Source: Porphyromonadaceae bacterium UBA2720
GTDB lineage: Bacteria > Bacteroidota > Bacteroidia > Bacteroidales > Muribaculaceae
Length of the DNA: 10,911 bases
Direction of reading: 5' to 3'
Assembly (NCBI GenBank): GCA_002353885.1
Contig: DEKO01000187.1
Span: 14,227-25,137 of the forward strand
Shown here one piece after another: positions 1-7,045 of the stretch (position 1 is its first letter; the number at the start of each line of letters is the position of its first letter). Position numbers and translations under genes: made by a program. Below the pieces are notes generated by a model, which had not been told where the DNA came from, searched no databases, and was given only the letters and a program-made list of their open reading frames with translations.

Positions 1-204
1 AGGGAGTTAAGACGTTACCTGATTAGCGAACAGTGAACAAAAAGGCTTTCGTCTTAACTACATAACCAATAAACTCCTTTAACTACCGAAGAATAGCTAC
101 TTCCGAAACTTGAGTCTCCTAAGTTGAGTGACACTACGTCAGTCAGGAGTTCTGTGCGATTATCCATCACTGCATCGGCTTTATCGCAGGATAGTCCTAT
201 GGAG
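1..204. other. Non-coding region upstream of the effector operon
   Basis: I see no convincing coding region here. A 10-base perfect inverted repeat (AGTTAAGACG at 5-14, CGTCTTAACT at 50-59) has a 35-base spacer and no T-tract directly after it, so it is not an obvious terminator. A second, imperfect inverted repeat lies at 125-145 and is listed separately. There is no CRISPR repeat and no tRNA-like fold that I can recognise. The stretch most likely holds regulatory sequence for the downstream genes, plus the 3' flank of whatever precedes the window. Confidence 0.5.
125..145. promoter_or_regulatory. Imperfect inverted repeat, possible activator-binding site
   Basis: TGAGTGAC (125-132) and GTCAGTCA (138-145) are inverted copies matching at 7 of 8 positions, with a 5-base spacer. 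The centre lies about 97 bases upstream of the start point predicted from the sigma-54-like promoter at 205-221. That is within the range where enhancer-binding activators of sigma-54 usually bind. The role is inferred from spacing and symmetry only; an inverted repeat of this size could occur by chance. Confidence 0.25.
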
Positions 205-221
205 TTGGCATGATTTTTGCT
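205..221 (+). promoter_or_regulatory. Putative sigma-54 (RpoN) -24/-12 promoter
   Basis: TTGGCATGATTTTTGCT matches the sigma-54 consensus YTGGCACGRNNNTTGCW at all specified positions except one (T for C after TGGCA). The invariant GG (207-208) and GC (219-220) have the exact spacing required. Transcription would begin near 232, leaving a leader of about 39 bases before the ATG at 271. No housekeeping TAnnTTTG element is visible in this region. If functional, the card1-csx1-helicase unit would need an ATP-dependent enhancer-binding activator, so it would be inducible and not constitutive. No such activator gene is in the window. Confidence 0.55.
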
Positions 222-270
222 TCAATTTATTAAATGTCTACTACTTCACACATTAACATCAATCCACACT

Positions 271-1404
271 ATGAACAAAAAGATAAACATATCACTGGTA
301 GGCGGCCAACCCTTCCCCGTCTATGCACAAATACTAGACAACCAACCCGACATCGCCATTCTGGTGTGCTCAAAAGCCACGCGCAAATATGCTGAAAATG
401 TAAAGGCTTTAATCGAATTGAAATTTAACAAAATAGATATCTATATCACTGAGATCTCAGATCAGGACAATAAGCTGGCGGATGAAGCAATCAAAGCACA
501 ATGTGATCTTTATTGCAAGCCCTCGACTAGTTTGACTGTACATGTGGCAGGTGGAACCAAGCCTTGGGCAATACTCTATGCCAAACACTTCGGTGGCAAG
601 GCAACAATAGTGTTTATCGACCAGAACAATGTCATTTGGAATATGGACACCCTAGAAAGTCACCGTCTAGACTCGACATCAATCACCATCGCCGATGTCT
701 TCACCTTGCAAGGTGTAAAGATCAGCTCAACTTCATTTGAGAGTTTCGATGCGACCGATGCAAAGTGTGTGCAAGAGATTAAGCAACTGCGCAAGTGCAA
801 CTTCAGAGCGTTCAACAGAATCACGATGGACCTCTCATCACACCCTAATCTGTCGAGCAGCAGTTCTGACGCCTGCAGCATTAGTTGGAATGCTGAGCAC
901 CGCCAGTATGATTGCCACTTTGAGTACCACGGCAAGTTTGACAAAGTGGTTGACAAGAGTTTGTCATCACCTCACATCAAGCACTTACTTCTCAACACAG
1001 GATGGTTTGAATATGAGGTGGCATCTCTCCTGAATCATTGGCCCATGACCGACCAAATTGTGATGAATGTCAACATCAACTATGAGGGTCAAGCCAAGAC
1101 AGTCAACGAGATTGACATTATCGTCAAGACCAAGCATGACAAGTTGCTGTTTGTCGAATGTAAGACCCAAATTTTTGACTCGACCGCAATTGATAAGTTC
1201 AACGATGTGGTCAAGAAGTATGGTGGGCTGGGCAGCAAGCGCATCTTCATTACCGAGGTTCCACTTAAAGACTTGCCTAAAGAAAAATGCACGAAATCGG
1301 GCATACCCCACTTTTCGATGCAATCAATCCTGAAAAGCGAACACTCTCGGCTAGCCTTCTTTGCACAGCTTGATGACTACATGAGCAATATCAACGAACG
1401 ATAA
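271..1404 (+). CDS. Card1/Can2-type CARF-PD-(D/E)XK nuclease (cOA-activated)
   Basis: Predicted CRISPR ancillary nuclease of 377 residues. The N-terminal half (about 1-145) is a Rossmann-like CARF domain with a ligand-pocket loop HVAGGTKPWA (residues 91-100). The C-terminal part (about 240-360) is a PD-(D/E)XK nuclease: GWFEYEV (244-250), the Asp of NEIDIIV (D282), and LLFVECKTQ with E296 and K298. This order and spacing match the Card1/Can2 (DUF1887) family, whose characterised members bind cyclic tetra-adenylate between two CARF protomers and then nick DNA and/or cut single-stranded nucleic acid. All expected catalytic residues are present. The ATG at 271 is preferred over an in-frame TTG at 217: it begins exactly at the CARF first strand, and the TTG lies inside the sigma-54-like element. 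The gene leads a unit with csx1 22 bases downstream. Which substrate and which cOA ring size it uses is inferred from the family. Confidence 0.9.
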   Translation: MNKKINISLVGGQPFPVYAQILDNQPDIAILVCSKATRKYAENVKALIELKFNKIDIYITEISDQDNKLADEAIKAQCDLYCKPSTSLTVHVAGGTKPWAILYAKHFGGKATIVFIDQNNVIWNMDTLESHRLDSTSITIADVFTLQGVKISSTSFESFDATDAKCVQEIKQLRKCNFRAFNRITMDLSSHPNLSSSSSDACSISWNAEHRQYDCHFEYHGKFDKVVDKSLSSPHIKHLLLNTGWFEYEVASLLNHWPMTDQIVMNVNINYEGQAKTVNEIDIIVKTKHDKLLFVECKTQIFDSTAIDKFNDVVKKYGGLGSKRIFITEVPLKDLPKEKCTKSGIPHFSMQSILKSEHSRLAFFAQLDDYMSNINER

Positions 1405-1426
1405 CCACATAATAACAATCGAATTC

Positions 1427-2758
1427 ATGGCACGAAAAGTATTCATCTCATTCCTGGGAACAAACAACTATCTTGAGACCCACTATGAGCTGGGTGGCCG
1501 ACAGAGCAGTCTGGTCCGTTTCATCCAGGAGGCATTGCTTGAGCTGGCGTTCAACGACTGGACGTCAGATGACCACATCTATATCTTCGGCACCGATGGC
1601 GATGAAGGGTCATACAAGAAGAATTGGCTTGACAACGGCCAGAGCGACAAGAATGGTCCAATCATCCAGCCGGGTCTCAAGACTCAACTGACAAATATGG
1701 GACTGAAAACTCCCTTTGACTTCGAGTTTATCCCCGAGGGCTTCAGCAGCGACGACGTGTGGAAGATGATGGAGATCATCACCGGCAAACTCGAGCAAGG
1801 CGACGAGATTCACCTGGACGTGACCCATGCGTTCCGCTCCATCCCGATGCTGGCCACCACACTGTTCAACTACACGCAGTTTATGCTCGGCACCACACTG
1901 GCCAGCGTGCACTATGGTGCATTTGAGAAACTGGGGCCTCGCTATAAGGTCGAGAAGATACCTGAGGAAGACCGCATCGCGCCCATCATCGACATGACCG
2001 ACATCGTGCGCCTTCAGGACTTCACCGATGCCGCCTCGAGCCTGACCGAATTCGGTAGAATCAAGAAGATTGGCGAACACTTGAGCAACCAATCCAGCTT
2101 CGGCAAGAAAATCCAAGGTTGGCTGAAAGAGATCAAGATTCAGATTTCTCGTCTTGACGACTACATTACCACTTGTCGATTGGCAGATATCCGCAAAGGT
2201 ATATATATGAGCGAGATTACTCGCTATAGCGAAATGGTAAGATGTCATGCCAATACACCAGGCATGGTGGTAATGATGTTAGACAAACTGCTGCAAGAAC
2301 TGGAGCAATTCAAGCCTTGCGAATGTGATGCAAACATTGAGGCAGCCATTGGGTGGACCAGAAAGTATGATATGCTCCCACAGTCCTACACATTGGCACG
2401 TGAATATGTTCTCTATTGCATAGCCAACCAGTTTGCAGAACACAAACCAGCGGGGTATGACGAGAAAGATTTCAGAGAGTACATCAGTGGGATTTTATCC
2501 ATTAGCGACCAAGACATCGAAGCAGACAATATCAAGGGCAACCTATCTACCCACATCGAACTCACTCGCCAACTCCTCAATAATAGCACAATCAGACGTT
2601 TGAGAAAACCTTATTGGGATTTAGGTGATGCACGCAACACCATCAACCATGCAAAAGGCAATGTCAAGGCCGACAAACTGCGCAAAAGACTGGTCAGCTA
2701 TGACCAGTGCATAGAAATCATCAAAGAGGAATCGAACCATGGCAGCGAAGAAGATTAG
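1427..2758 (+). CDS. csx1: Csx1-type CARF-HEPN ribonuclease (TM1812-like)
   Basis: Predicted cOA-activated RNase of 443 residues. The N-terminal CARF domain begins KVFISFLGTNNYLETHY and carries the family hallmark HLDVTHAFRSIPML (residues 129-142). The C-terminal part is helical and ends with a HEPN active-site motif, RNTINH (R403-x4-H408, sequence context GDARNTINHAKGN). HEPN RNases of this kind act as dimers and cut single-stranded RNA non-specifically when cyclic tetra-adenylate binds the CARF dimer. It lies 22 bases after the Card1/Can2 gene and overlaps the helicase start by 20 bases, so co-expression is likely. Oddity: roughly the first 200 codons use G/C-rich codons (one sampled 60-base line is 63% GC) while the HEPN half is A/T-richer (a sampled line is 40%). 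This suggests domain-level recombination. The system has no csm6; this protein probably fills that role. Confidence 0.88.
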   Translation: MARKVFISFLGTNNYLETHYELGGRQSSLVRFIQEALLELAFNDWTSDDHIYIFGTDGDEGSYKKNWLDNGQSDKNGPIIQPGLKTQLTNMGLKTPFDFEFIPEGFSSDDVWKMMEIITGKLEQGDEIHLDVTHAFRSIPMLATTLFNYTQFMLGTTLASVHYGAFEKLGPRYKVEKIPEEDRIAPIIDMTDIVRLQDFTDAASSLTEFGRIKKIGEHLSNQSSFGKKIQGWLKEIKIQISRLDDYITTCRLADIRKGIYMSEITRYSEMVRCHANTPGMVVMMLDKLLQELEQFKPCECDANIEAAIGWTRKYDMLPQSYTLAREYVLYCIANQFAEHKPAGYDEKDFREYISGILSISDQDIEADNIKGNLSTHIELTRQLLNNSTIRRLRKPYWDLGDARNTINHAKGNVKADKLRKRLVSYDQCIEIIKEESNHGSEED

Positions 2759-4211
2759 GCTGACCGACAGTCAGACGCGGGTGTTGTCGCAGATACTGGA
2801 TTTCATCGACGCGCGTGGCGAGCGGGTGTTTATCCTCAAGGGCTATGCCGGGACGGGCAAGACGACGCTGCTTCGCTTCCTGCTCAAGGAGCTGAAGAAG
2901 CGCAACCTGCCGGTGCATCTGATGGCCCCGACCGGCCGCGCGGCCAAGGTGATGAGTAACCTGGCCGGCGATGGCGGCAACAACCCGATAGCCCGGACGA
3001 TACACAGCTACATCTACTCGTTCAAGGGGCTGAACAAGAACATCGACGAGAAAGAGAGCCCGACGTTCGACACCGACGGGCAGCTGTTCCTGGAGTTTGA
3101 GGCCGGTGAGCGTGCGTGCGACGAGAGTGGCGACAAGGTGGTGCACATCATCGACGAGGCATCGATGGTGAGCGACTTCGAGCAGAAAGAGGTGTCGCAG
3201 GCCAAGTTCGGGTCGGGCCGCCTGCTGAACGACCTGCTGAGCTATGACCTCCGTTCGAAGAGCAAGTACATCTTTGTGGGCGACCCTTGCCAGCTACCTC
3301 CAGTCGAGCAGCAGCAGTCGCCCGCGCTGAATGCCGCCTACTTCGCCACACACTACCACATGCGTGTCTGCGAGGCCCAACTGACCGAGATCATGCGCCA
3401 GACCGACACGAGCAGCCTGATCACGGCGAGCAAGAAGGTGCGCGTGCTCTACCAGAACGCCCCTGAGAGCGCCGCGGTGTATGGCCGTGGCACGGTGTGG
3501 GGCAAGTTGCCATTCCGTGCGATGCCCGACATTCACTGGCACGTCGACGCGGGCGACCTGGTGCGCCACTACATCGGCCAGGTCAAGCGCGCCGGGCTGG
3601 AGAGTGCCATCTTCATCTGCCGCAGCAACGCCAAGTGCCAGCAGTTCAATCTGAGCATCCGCCCCATGCTGGGCATCACCAGCAGCAGTGTGGCCGTGGG
3701 CGACATGCTCATGGTCACGCAGAACAATCTGCTGGTGCCGCTGGTCAATGGCGACATGGTGCAGGTGACCGAGGTGACCGACCAAGTGTCGCACTGCTGC
3801 GACCTGCAGTACCGTCTGGTCACGGTCCGGGAGCTGTTCACCGGCAAGTTGCACAAGACGTGGCTGCTTGAAGACATCCTCTACTGCGGGCAGCCCAATC
3901 TGGACAAGGTGCGCCAGAGCAACCTGATGTATGACTTTGTCGTCCGTATGCGCCGACAGGGCATCAAGCAGGGCAGCAACACGTTCAACACCATGATGCG
4001 CACCGACGTCTACCTCAACGCGCTGCGGTGCAACTTCGGCTACGCGGTGACGTGCCACAAAGCTCAGGGCGGCGAGTGGGACACGGTGTATGTCGACATG
4101 CCCCGCAACATCACGATGAACCCCGTCAAGGAGAAGTACCAGTGGGTATATACAGCAATGACCCGCGCCAGCAGGTCATTGCATCTAGTCAATGATTTCT
4201 TTTATGAGTAA
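2739..4211 (+). CDS. RecD/Pif1-like SF1 DNA helicase
   Basis: A 490-residue stand-alone superfamily 1 helicase, probably of the SF1B (RecD/Pif1) group. Motifs in order: Walker A GYAGTGKTT (35-43), motif Ia MAPTGRAAK (62-70), Walker B IIDEASM with D139-E140, motif III VGDPCQLPPV (D182, Q185), the late UvrD_C_2-type motif TCHKAQGGEWD around Q443, and motif VI YTAMTRAS with arginine finger R476. No extra nuclease or cysteine-cluster domain is visible. It would use ATP to unwind or translocate along DNA. The ATG lies 20 bases inside the end of csx1, which implies translational coupling. Codon use is far more G/C-rich than in card1, cas6 or the csm genes, except for the last ~40 bases. It is not a core cas gene. 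It could be a resident repair helicase next to which the CRISPR genes landed, or a functional partner that processes DNA nicked by Card1. Confidence 0.88.
   Translation: MAAKKIRLTDSQTRVLSQILDFIDARGERVFILKGYAGTGKTTLLRFLLKELKKRNLPVHLMAPTGRAAKVMSNLAGDGGNNPIARTIHSYIYSFKGLNKNIDEKESPTFDTDGQLFLEFEAGERACDESGDKVVHIIDEASMVSDFEQKEVSQAKFGSGRLLNDLLSYDLRSKSKYIFVGDPCQLPPVEQQQSPALNAAYFATHYHMRVCEAQLTEIMRQTDTSSLITASKKVRVLYQNAPESAAVYGRGTVWGKLPFRAMPDIHWHVDAGDLVRHYIGQVKRAGLESAIFICRSNAKCQQFNLSIRPMLGITSSSVAVGDMLMVTQNNLLVPLVNGDMVQVTEVTDQVSHCCDLQYRLVTVRELFTGKLHKTWLLEDILYCGQPNLDKVRQSNLMYDFVVRMRRQGIKQGSNTFNTMMRTDVYLNALRCNFGYAVTCHKAQGGEWDTVYVDMPRNITMNPVKEKYQWVYTAMTRASRSLHLVNDFFYE
4176..4204 (+). terminator. Weak candidate terminator at helicase 3' end
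   Basis: TCATTG (4176-4181) and CAATGA (4190-4195) form a 6-bp stem with an 8-base loop, extendable by two G-T pairs, followed by a T-rich run (TTTCTTTT). It sits inside the last codons of the helicase, just before the next promoter. The stem is A/T-rich and short, so termination may be partial. Confidence 0.35.
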
Positions 4212-4227
4212 AAAAAATGACATATCC

Positions 4228-4258
4228 TTGGTTTTATCAATTAAAAGTAGTAACTTTG
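4228..4258 (+). promoter_or_regulatory. Bacteroidota housekeeping promoter for the cas6-csm unit
   Basis: The -7 element TAACTTTG (4251-4258) matches TAnnTTTG exactly. A -33-type TTG (4228-4230) lies 20 bases upstream, fitting the TTTG-N19-TAnnTTTG pattern of the phylum's primary sigma factor. Transcription would begin around 4263-4267, about 15-20 bases before the cas6 ATG. This implies that cas6 and the Csm complex are transcribed separately from the upstream effector genes. Confidence 0.7.
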
Positions 4259-4281
4259 CATGACACTTTAAAGCATTGCCC

Positions 4282-4965
4282 ATGACAGTTAACGTTCTGA
4301 CACTAGTTTTTGCCAACGACCTGAAACCACACGAGGTGCCACTATTCAGAGGAGCAGTGATTAATGCTCTTGAGAACAAGCATGTCTTATTCCACAACCA
4401 CACCGAAGACAATCGCCTCAGGTATAGCTATCCGCTCATCCAGTACAAGATACATCGCGGCAAAGCTTGCATTGTGTGCATTGGTCCCGGCACAGATGCC
4501 ATTGGCGAATTTTTCGCATCAGGCCATTTTGATGTTGTATTTGGCGACCGCCACGAGCGTCTTCAGCTACAGTATGTAGACCCACGTCGCTGCAACATCC
4601 AGGTATGGCAGCAGATGTTCGACTACCGCATTCGTCGCTGGACTCCCCTAAAGAGCGAGAACTATCAGAGCTATCAAGAATGCACCTCACTAGCTGAAAA
4701 ATGTCTTCTGCTTGAATCCATTCTTCGTGGCAACATTTTGTCGATGGGTCGAGGATTGGGCATCGAATTTGACAAGGAGGTGAAATGTAGCATCAAAGAG
4801 TTGGACGAGCCTTATCTTGTCAGTATCAAGCATGTCAAGCTGATGTGTTTCAATGCTTTGTTTGGCTGCAATGTATCTCTACCGAGTAACATTGGACTTG
4901 GTAAACATGCCAGTCTCAATTGCGGCATCATCACCCCTGTCCACAACCGCAAAGAAAGCGAATAA
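4282..4965 (+). CDS. cas6: CRISPR endoribonuclease Cas6 (Cas6b-like)
   Basis: A 227-residue protein resembling the Cas6 form (Cas6b-like) common in Bacteroidota type III loci. Cas6 cuts pre-crRNA within the repeat to release crRNA intermediates. Supporting features are the segment RYSYPLIQYKIHRGKACIVCIG (about 47-68), a histidine cluster HVLFHNH (34-40) that could supply the catalytic His, and a C-terminal glycine-rich stretch NIGLGKHASLNCGII (203-217) typical of the RAMP-fold RNA-binding loop. The ATG at 4282 is chosen over an in-frame TTG six bases upstream because it fits the short leader from the promoter at 4228-4258. It is the first gene of the unit, 18 bases before cas10. The catalytic residue assignment is inferred. 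No repeat array is present here, so its substrate is outside the window. Confidence 0.82.
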   Translation: MTVNVLTLVFANDLKPHEVPLFRGAVINALENKHVLFHNHTEDNRLRYSYPLIQYKIHRGKACIVCIGPGTDAIGEFFASGHFDVVFGDRHERLQLQYVDPRRCNIQVWQQMFDYRIRRWTPLKSENYQSYQECTSLAEKCLLLESILRGNILSMGRGLGIEFDKEVKCSIKELDEPYLVSIKHVKLMCFNALFGCNVSLPSNIGLGKHASLNCGIITPVHNRKESE

Positions 4966-4983
4966 ACTTAAAAGAACAATAAT

Positions 4984-6627
4984 ATGAGTGAACCATCAAC
5001 AACAACTAACCCCACGATTGTAAATCTGGAGGGCGCCATCAGCTCTTGCCTCTCGCAGTCGAGCAGCAGCAAGCCATTGCTTCTCATCGGCGGAGACATG
5101 AGCGGCATACAGCCGTTCTTGTACCAGATTGTGTCCAGCAAAGCAGCCAAGAACCTCAAGGGGCGTTCTTGCTATCTGGACCTATTGGCCAAGTCGGTTG
5201 TCGAATCGCTGCTCCGAGGCTTGCATCTGAACCGTAATCATGTCGTTTGCGAATCTGGTGGTACCTTTGTTTTACTCGCCGCCAATGCTCCAGATGTGAA
5301 GTCAGAGCTTGAGCATATCGTGCAGGGCATTGAGGCTAACATCTTTTCATGTCATGGTATAGCCTTGACAGTGGCTATCAGTTCGGTTGAAATCACTGCC
5401 GATGAGGCCCGTGGCAAGACCACAACCCTTGCCGACCGCTGGAGTGAGCTGTTCACCAAGCGCGAGACCAAGAAGAACGCCAAATGCGCAAGCATCATCA
5501 TGGGCAACAATGGTTATGCCAACCTCTTTTCCCCCAACCCCATCAATGGCGACAAAGTTGATGCCATCACGGGAGAGGACATCTCAGATGATGGTGTATA
5601 TGTAAAAGATGTGGGACATGTGACTCAAATTAACAAGGATATCATCGAGCTGGGATTGCAACTGCGCAATGGTTGCACACCTGTGATGCTCGGTGCCGAC
5701 GAGCCCCCCATCAACGACTTCATCATTGAGCCAGCCCACTTGGGAGTCAAATTCCGGCTGGCAAAAAGTCGGGTTCTCTCAAGCGTCCAGACCTTTGAGA
5801 AGATGTGTGAAAACGAGGACGGGCTTGAACGACTAGGTGTCCTGCGCATGGACGTGGACGACCTGGGTGCCAAGTTCCAAGAATATGCTCGTACTCAAAG
5901 TTTGGAAGCCTATTCCCATTTAAGCCGAGAACTTGATGCCTTCTTCAAAAACAAGGTCAACAAGTTATGTGAATCCTGTGGATGCTATTTGCTCTATGGA
6001 GGCGGCGACGACCTGTTTGTGGTTGGCCAATGGTCAGAAGTCATCTCTCTTGCCTCGGCTATCAAAGCAGAGTTCTCAACATGGGCGCACTCTCGGTCCG
6101 GTAATTGGAGCCTGTCGGCTGGTGTAGCTATAGTCAAGGCCAAATATCCCATTATCGAAGGTGCCAAAGAAAGCGGTGATGAAGAGAGTAACGCTAAAAG
6201 TCACAGATGTGGAGAAATTAGCAAGAATTCCATATCGTTCATGGGAACCCCCTTAAATTGGGACAAGGAATTTGTAGCGGTACAGTTGCTTGAGCGCAAG
6301 CTGGTAAAGTGTCTGAACGATAAAAGTTCACCTTTGCCCAAGTCATTTCTGAACAAGATTATGCGACATGCCGCTCAAGCCCATATTGTCAGTCACAAAG
6401 TCAACGACGTAAGCATCTACTGGCACTTGAGCTATGACATCAAGCGTGCTCTCGAGCGCTTCAAAGGCAACTCTGAGTTGGAGTCATTATTAAAAACCTG
6501 CCACCAAGAGATCTGCACACCCAACAACCATATTGGTGGCACTGCTATTGTCACCGACTATCATCCGCTCGAATTGTGGGCATTTGCCTGCCGTTGGGCA
6601 GAGTTAGAATACAGAAATAACGACTAA
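4984..6627 (+). CDS. csm1: Cas10/Csm1, cyclase-competent, HD domain absent
   Basis: Large subunit of the Csm complex, 547 residues. The first Palm domain begins almost at once with IGGDMSGIQPFLYQI (35-49). The second Palm has VLRMDVDDLG (286-295) and the cyclase motif YGGGDDLFVVG (338-348), followed by the strand SLSAGVAIVKAKYPI (376-390). The metal-binding Asp residues are present, so conversion of ATP into cyclic oligoadenylates on target RNA binding is expected. Typical Csm1 proteins are about 750-850 residues and start with an HD single-strand DNase domain. Here that domain is missing, and the 18-base gap to cas6 leaves no room for it. The linker where many Csm1 proteins carry zinc-ligand cysteines reads INGDKVDAITGEDISDDG (187-204) with no Cys. 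Csm1 and not Cmr2 is supported by the csm2-csm5 genes that follow. Confidence 0.92.
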   Translation: MSEPSTTTNPTIVNLEGAISSCLSQSSSSKPLLLIGGDMSGIQPFLYQIVSSKAAKNLKGRSCYLDLLAKSVVESLLRGLHLNRNHVVCESGGTFVLLAANAPDVKSELEHIVQGIEANIFSCHGIALTVAISSVEITADEARGKTTTLADRWSELFTKRETKKNAKCASIIMGNNGYANLFSPNPINGDKVDAITGEDISDDGVYVKDVGHVTQINKDIIELGLQLRNGCTPVMLGADEPPINDFIIEPAHLGVKFRLAKSRVLSSVQTFEKMCENEDGLERLGVLRMDVDDLGAKFQEYARTQSLEAYSHLSRELDAFFKNKVNKLCESCGCYLLYGGGDDLFVVGQWSEVISLASAIKAEFSTWAHSRSGNWSLSAGVAIVKAKYPIIEGAKESGDEESNAKSHRCGEISKNSISFMGTPLNWDKEFVAVQLLERKLVKCLNDKSSPLPKSFLNKIMRHAAQAHIVSHKVNDVSIYWHLSYDIKRALERFKGNSELESLLKTCHQEICTPNNHIGGTAIVTDYHPLELWAFACRWAELEYRNND

Positions 6628-6638
6628 TCATAATTTTT

Positions 6639-7031
6639 ATGGAAACAGTAACAATCGGTGGGCACACCTTTCAGCCCAAATGGATCAAGCAAGGCGCCGA
6701 TGTCGACATGACAAGCTTTGCTGAAGCAACCGCCAAATCACTCTCGCAATTGAGCAAGACACAATTTCGCAACATCTATGGCGAGATTAAACGTATCCAA
6801 TCAAACTACGAGAACAACAAGCAGTCCATCCCCCTGCTCAAGCCCAAAGTTGCTTACATGTATGCTCGTGCCGAGGCCCGCATGCGCAAGTACATCATGA
6901 ACTTCAAGAAGGTGTTTGACGCAGCCGTCGATCAAGTCAGTGACAAGGCAAGCTATGACAACTTCTGCTATTTGATGGAAGCTATTTTAGCCTATCATCG
7001 CTATTATATTGAAGAAAACAACAACCGATAA
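6639..7031 (+). CDS. csm2: Csm2 small subunit of the type III-A complex
   Basis: A 130-residue, mostly helical, basic protein in the standard csm2 position, 11 bases after csm1 and 14 before csm3. The segment LSKTQFRNIYGEIKRI and the following LLKPKVAYMYARAEARMR are typical of Csm2. Csm2 subunits stack along the belly of the complex next to Csm3 and help hold the crRNA:target duplex. It has no enzymatic motif. The assignment rests on segment similarity, length and operon order. Confidence 0.85.
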   Translation: METVTIGGHTFQPKWIKQGADVDMTSFAEATAKSLSQLSKTQFRNIYGEIKRIQSNYENNKQSIPLLKPKVAYMYARAEARMRKYIMNFKKVFDAAVDQVSDKASYDNFCYLMEAILAYHRYYIEENNNR

Positions 7032-7045
7032 AAAACTCCTGCACT

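Noticed and set aside
5..59. 10-base inverted repeat as an intrinsic terminator of an upstream gene
   Set aside because: The 35-base loop is long and no T-tract follows the right arm, so the structure is recorded only as part of the non-coding region.
217..270. TTG start extending the Card1/Can2 gene by 18 codons
   Set aside because: The TTG lies inside the sigma-54-like element and upstream of the predicted transcript start, and the CARF first strand begins right after the ATG at 271.
1610..2248. Open frame of 212 codons on the minus strand opposite csx1
   Set aside because: It overlaps a well-supported CARF domain on the other strand and has no recognisable domain of its own.
3294..4058. 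Open frame of 254 codons on the minus strand opposite the helicase
   Set aside because: It is a by-product of the very G/C-rich third positions of the helicase gene; the translation is His/Val/Leu-biased with no motif, and the plus strand encodes complete helicase motifs.
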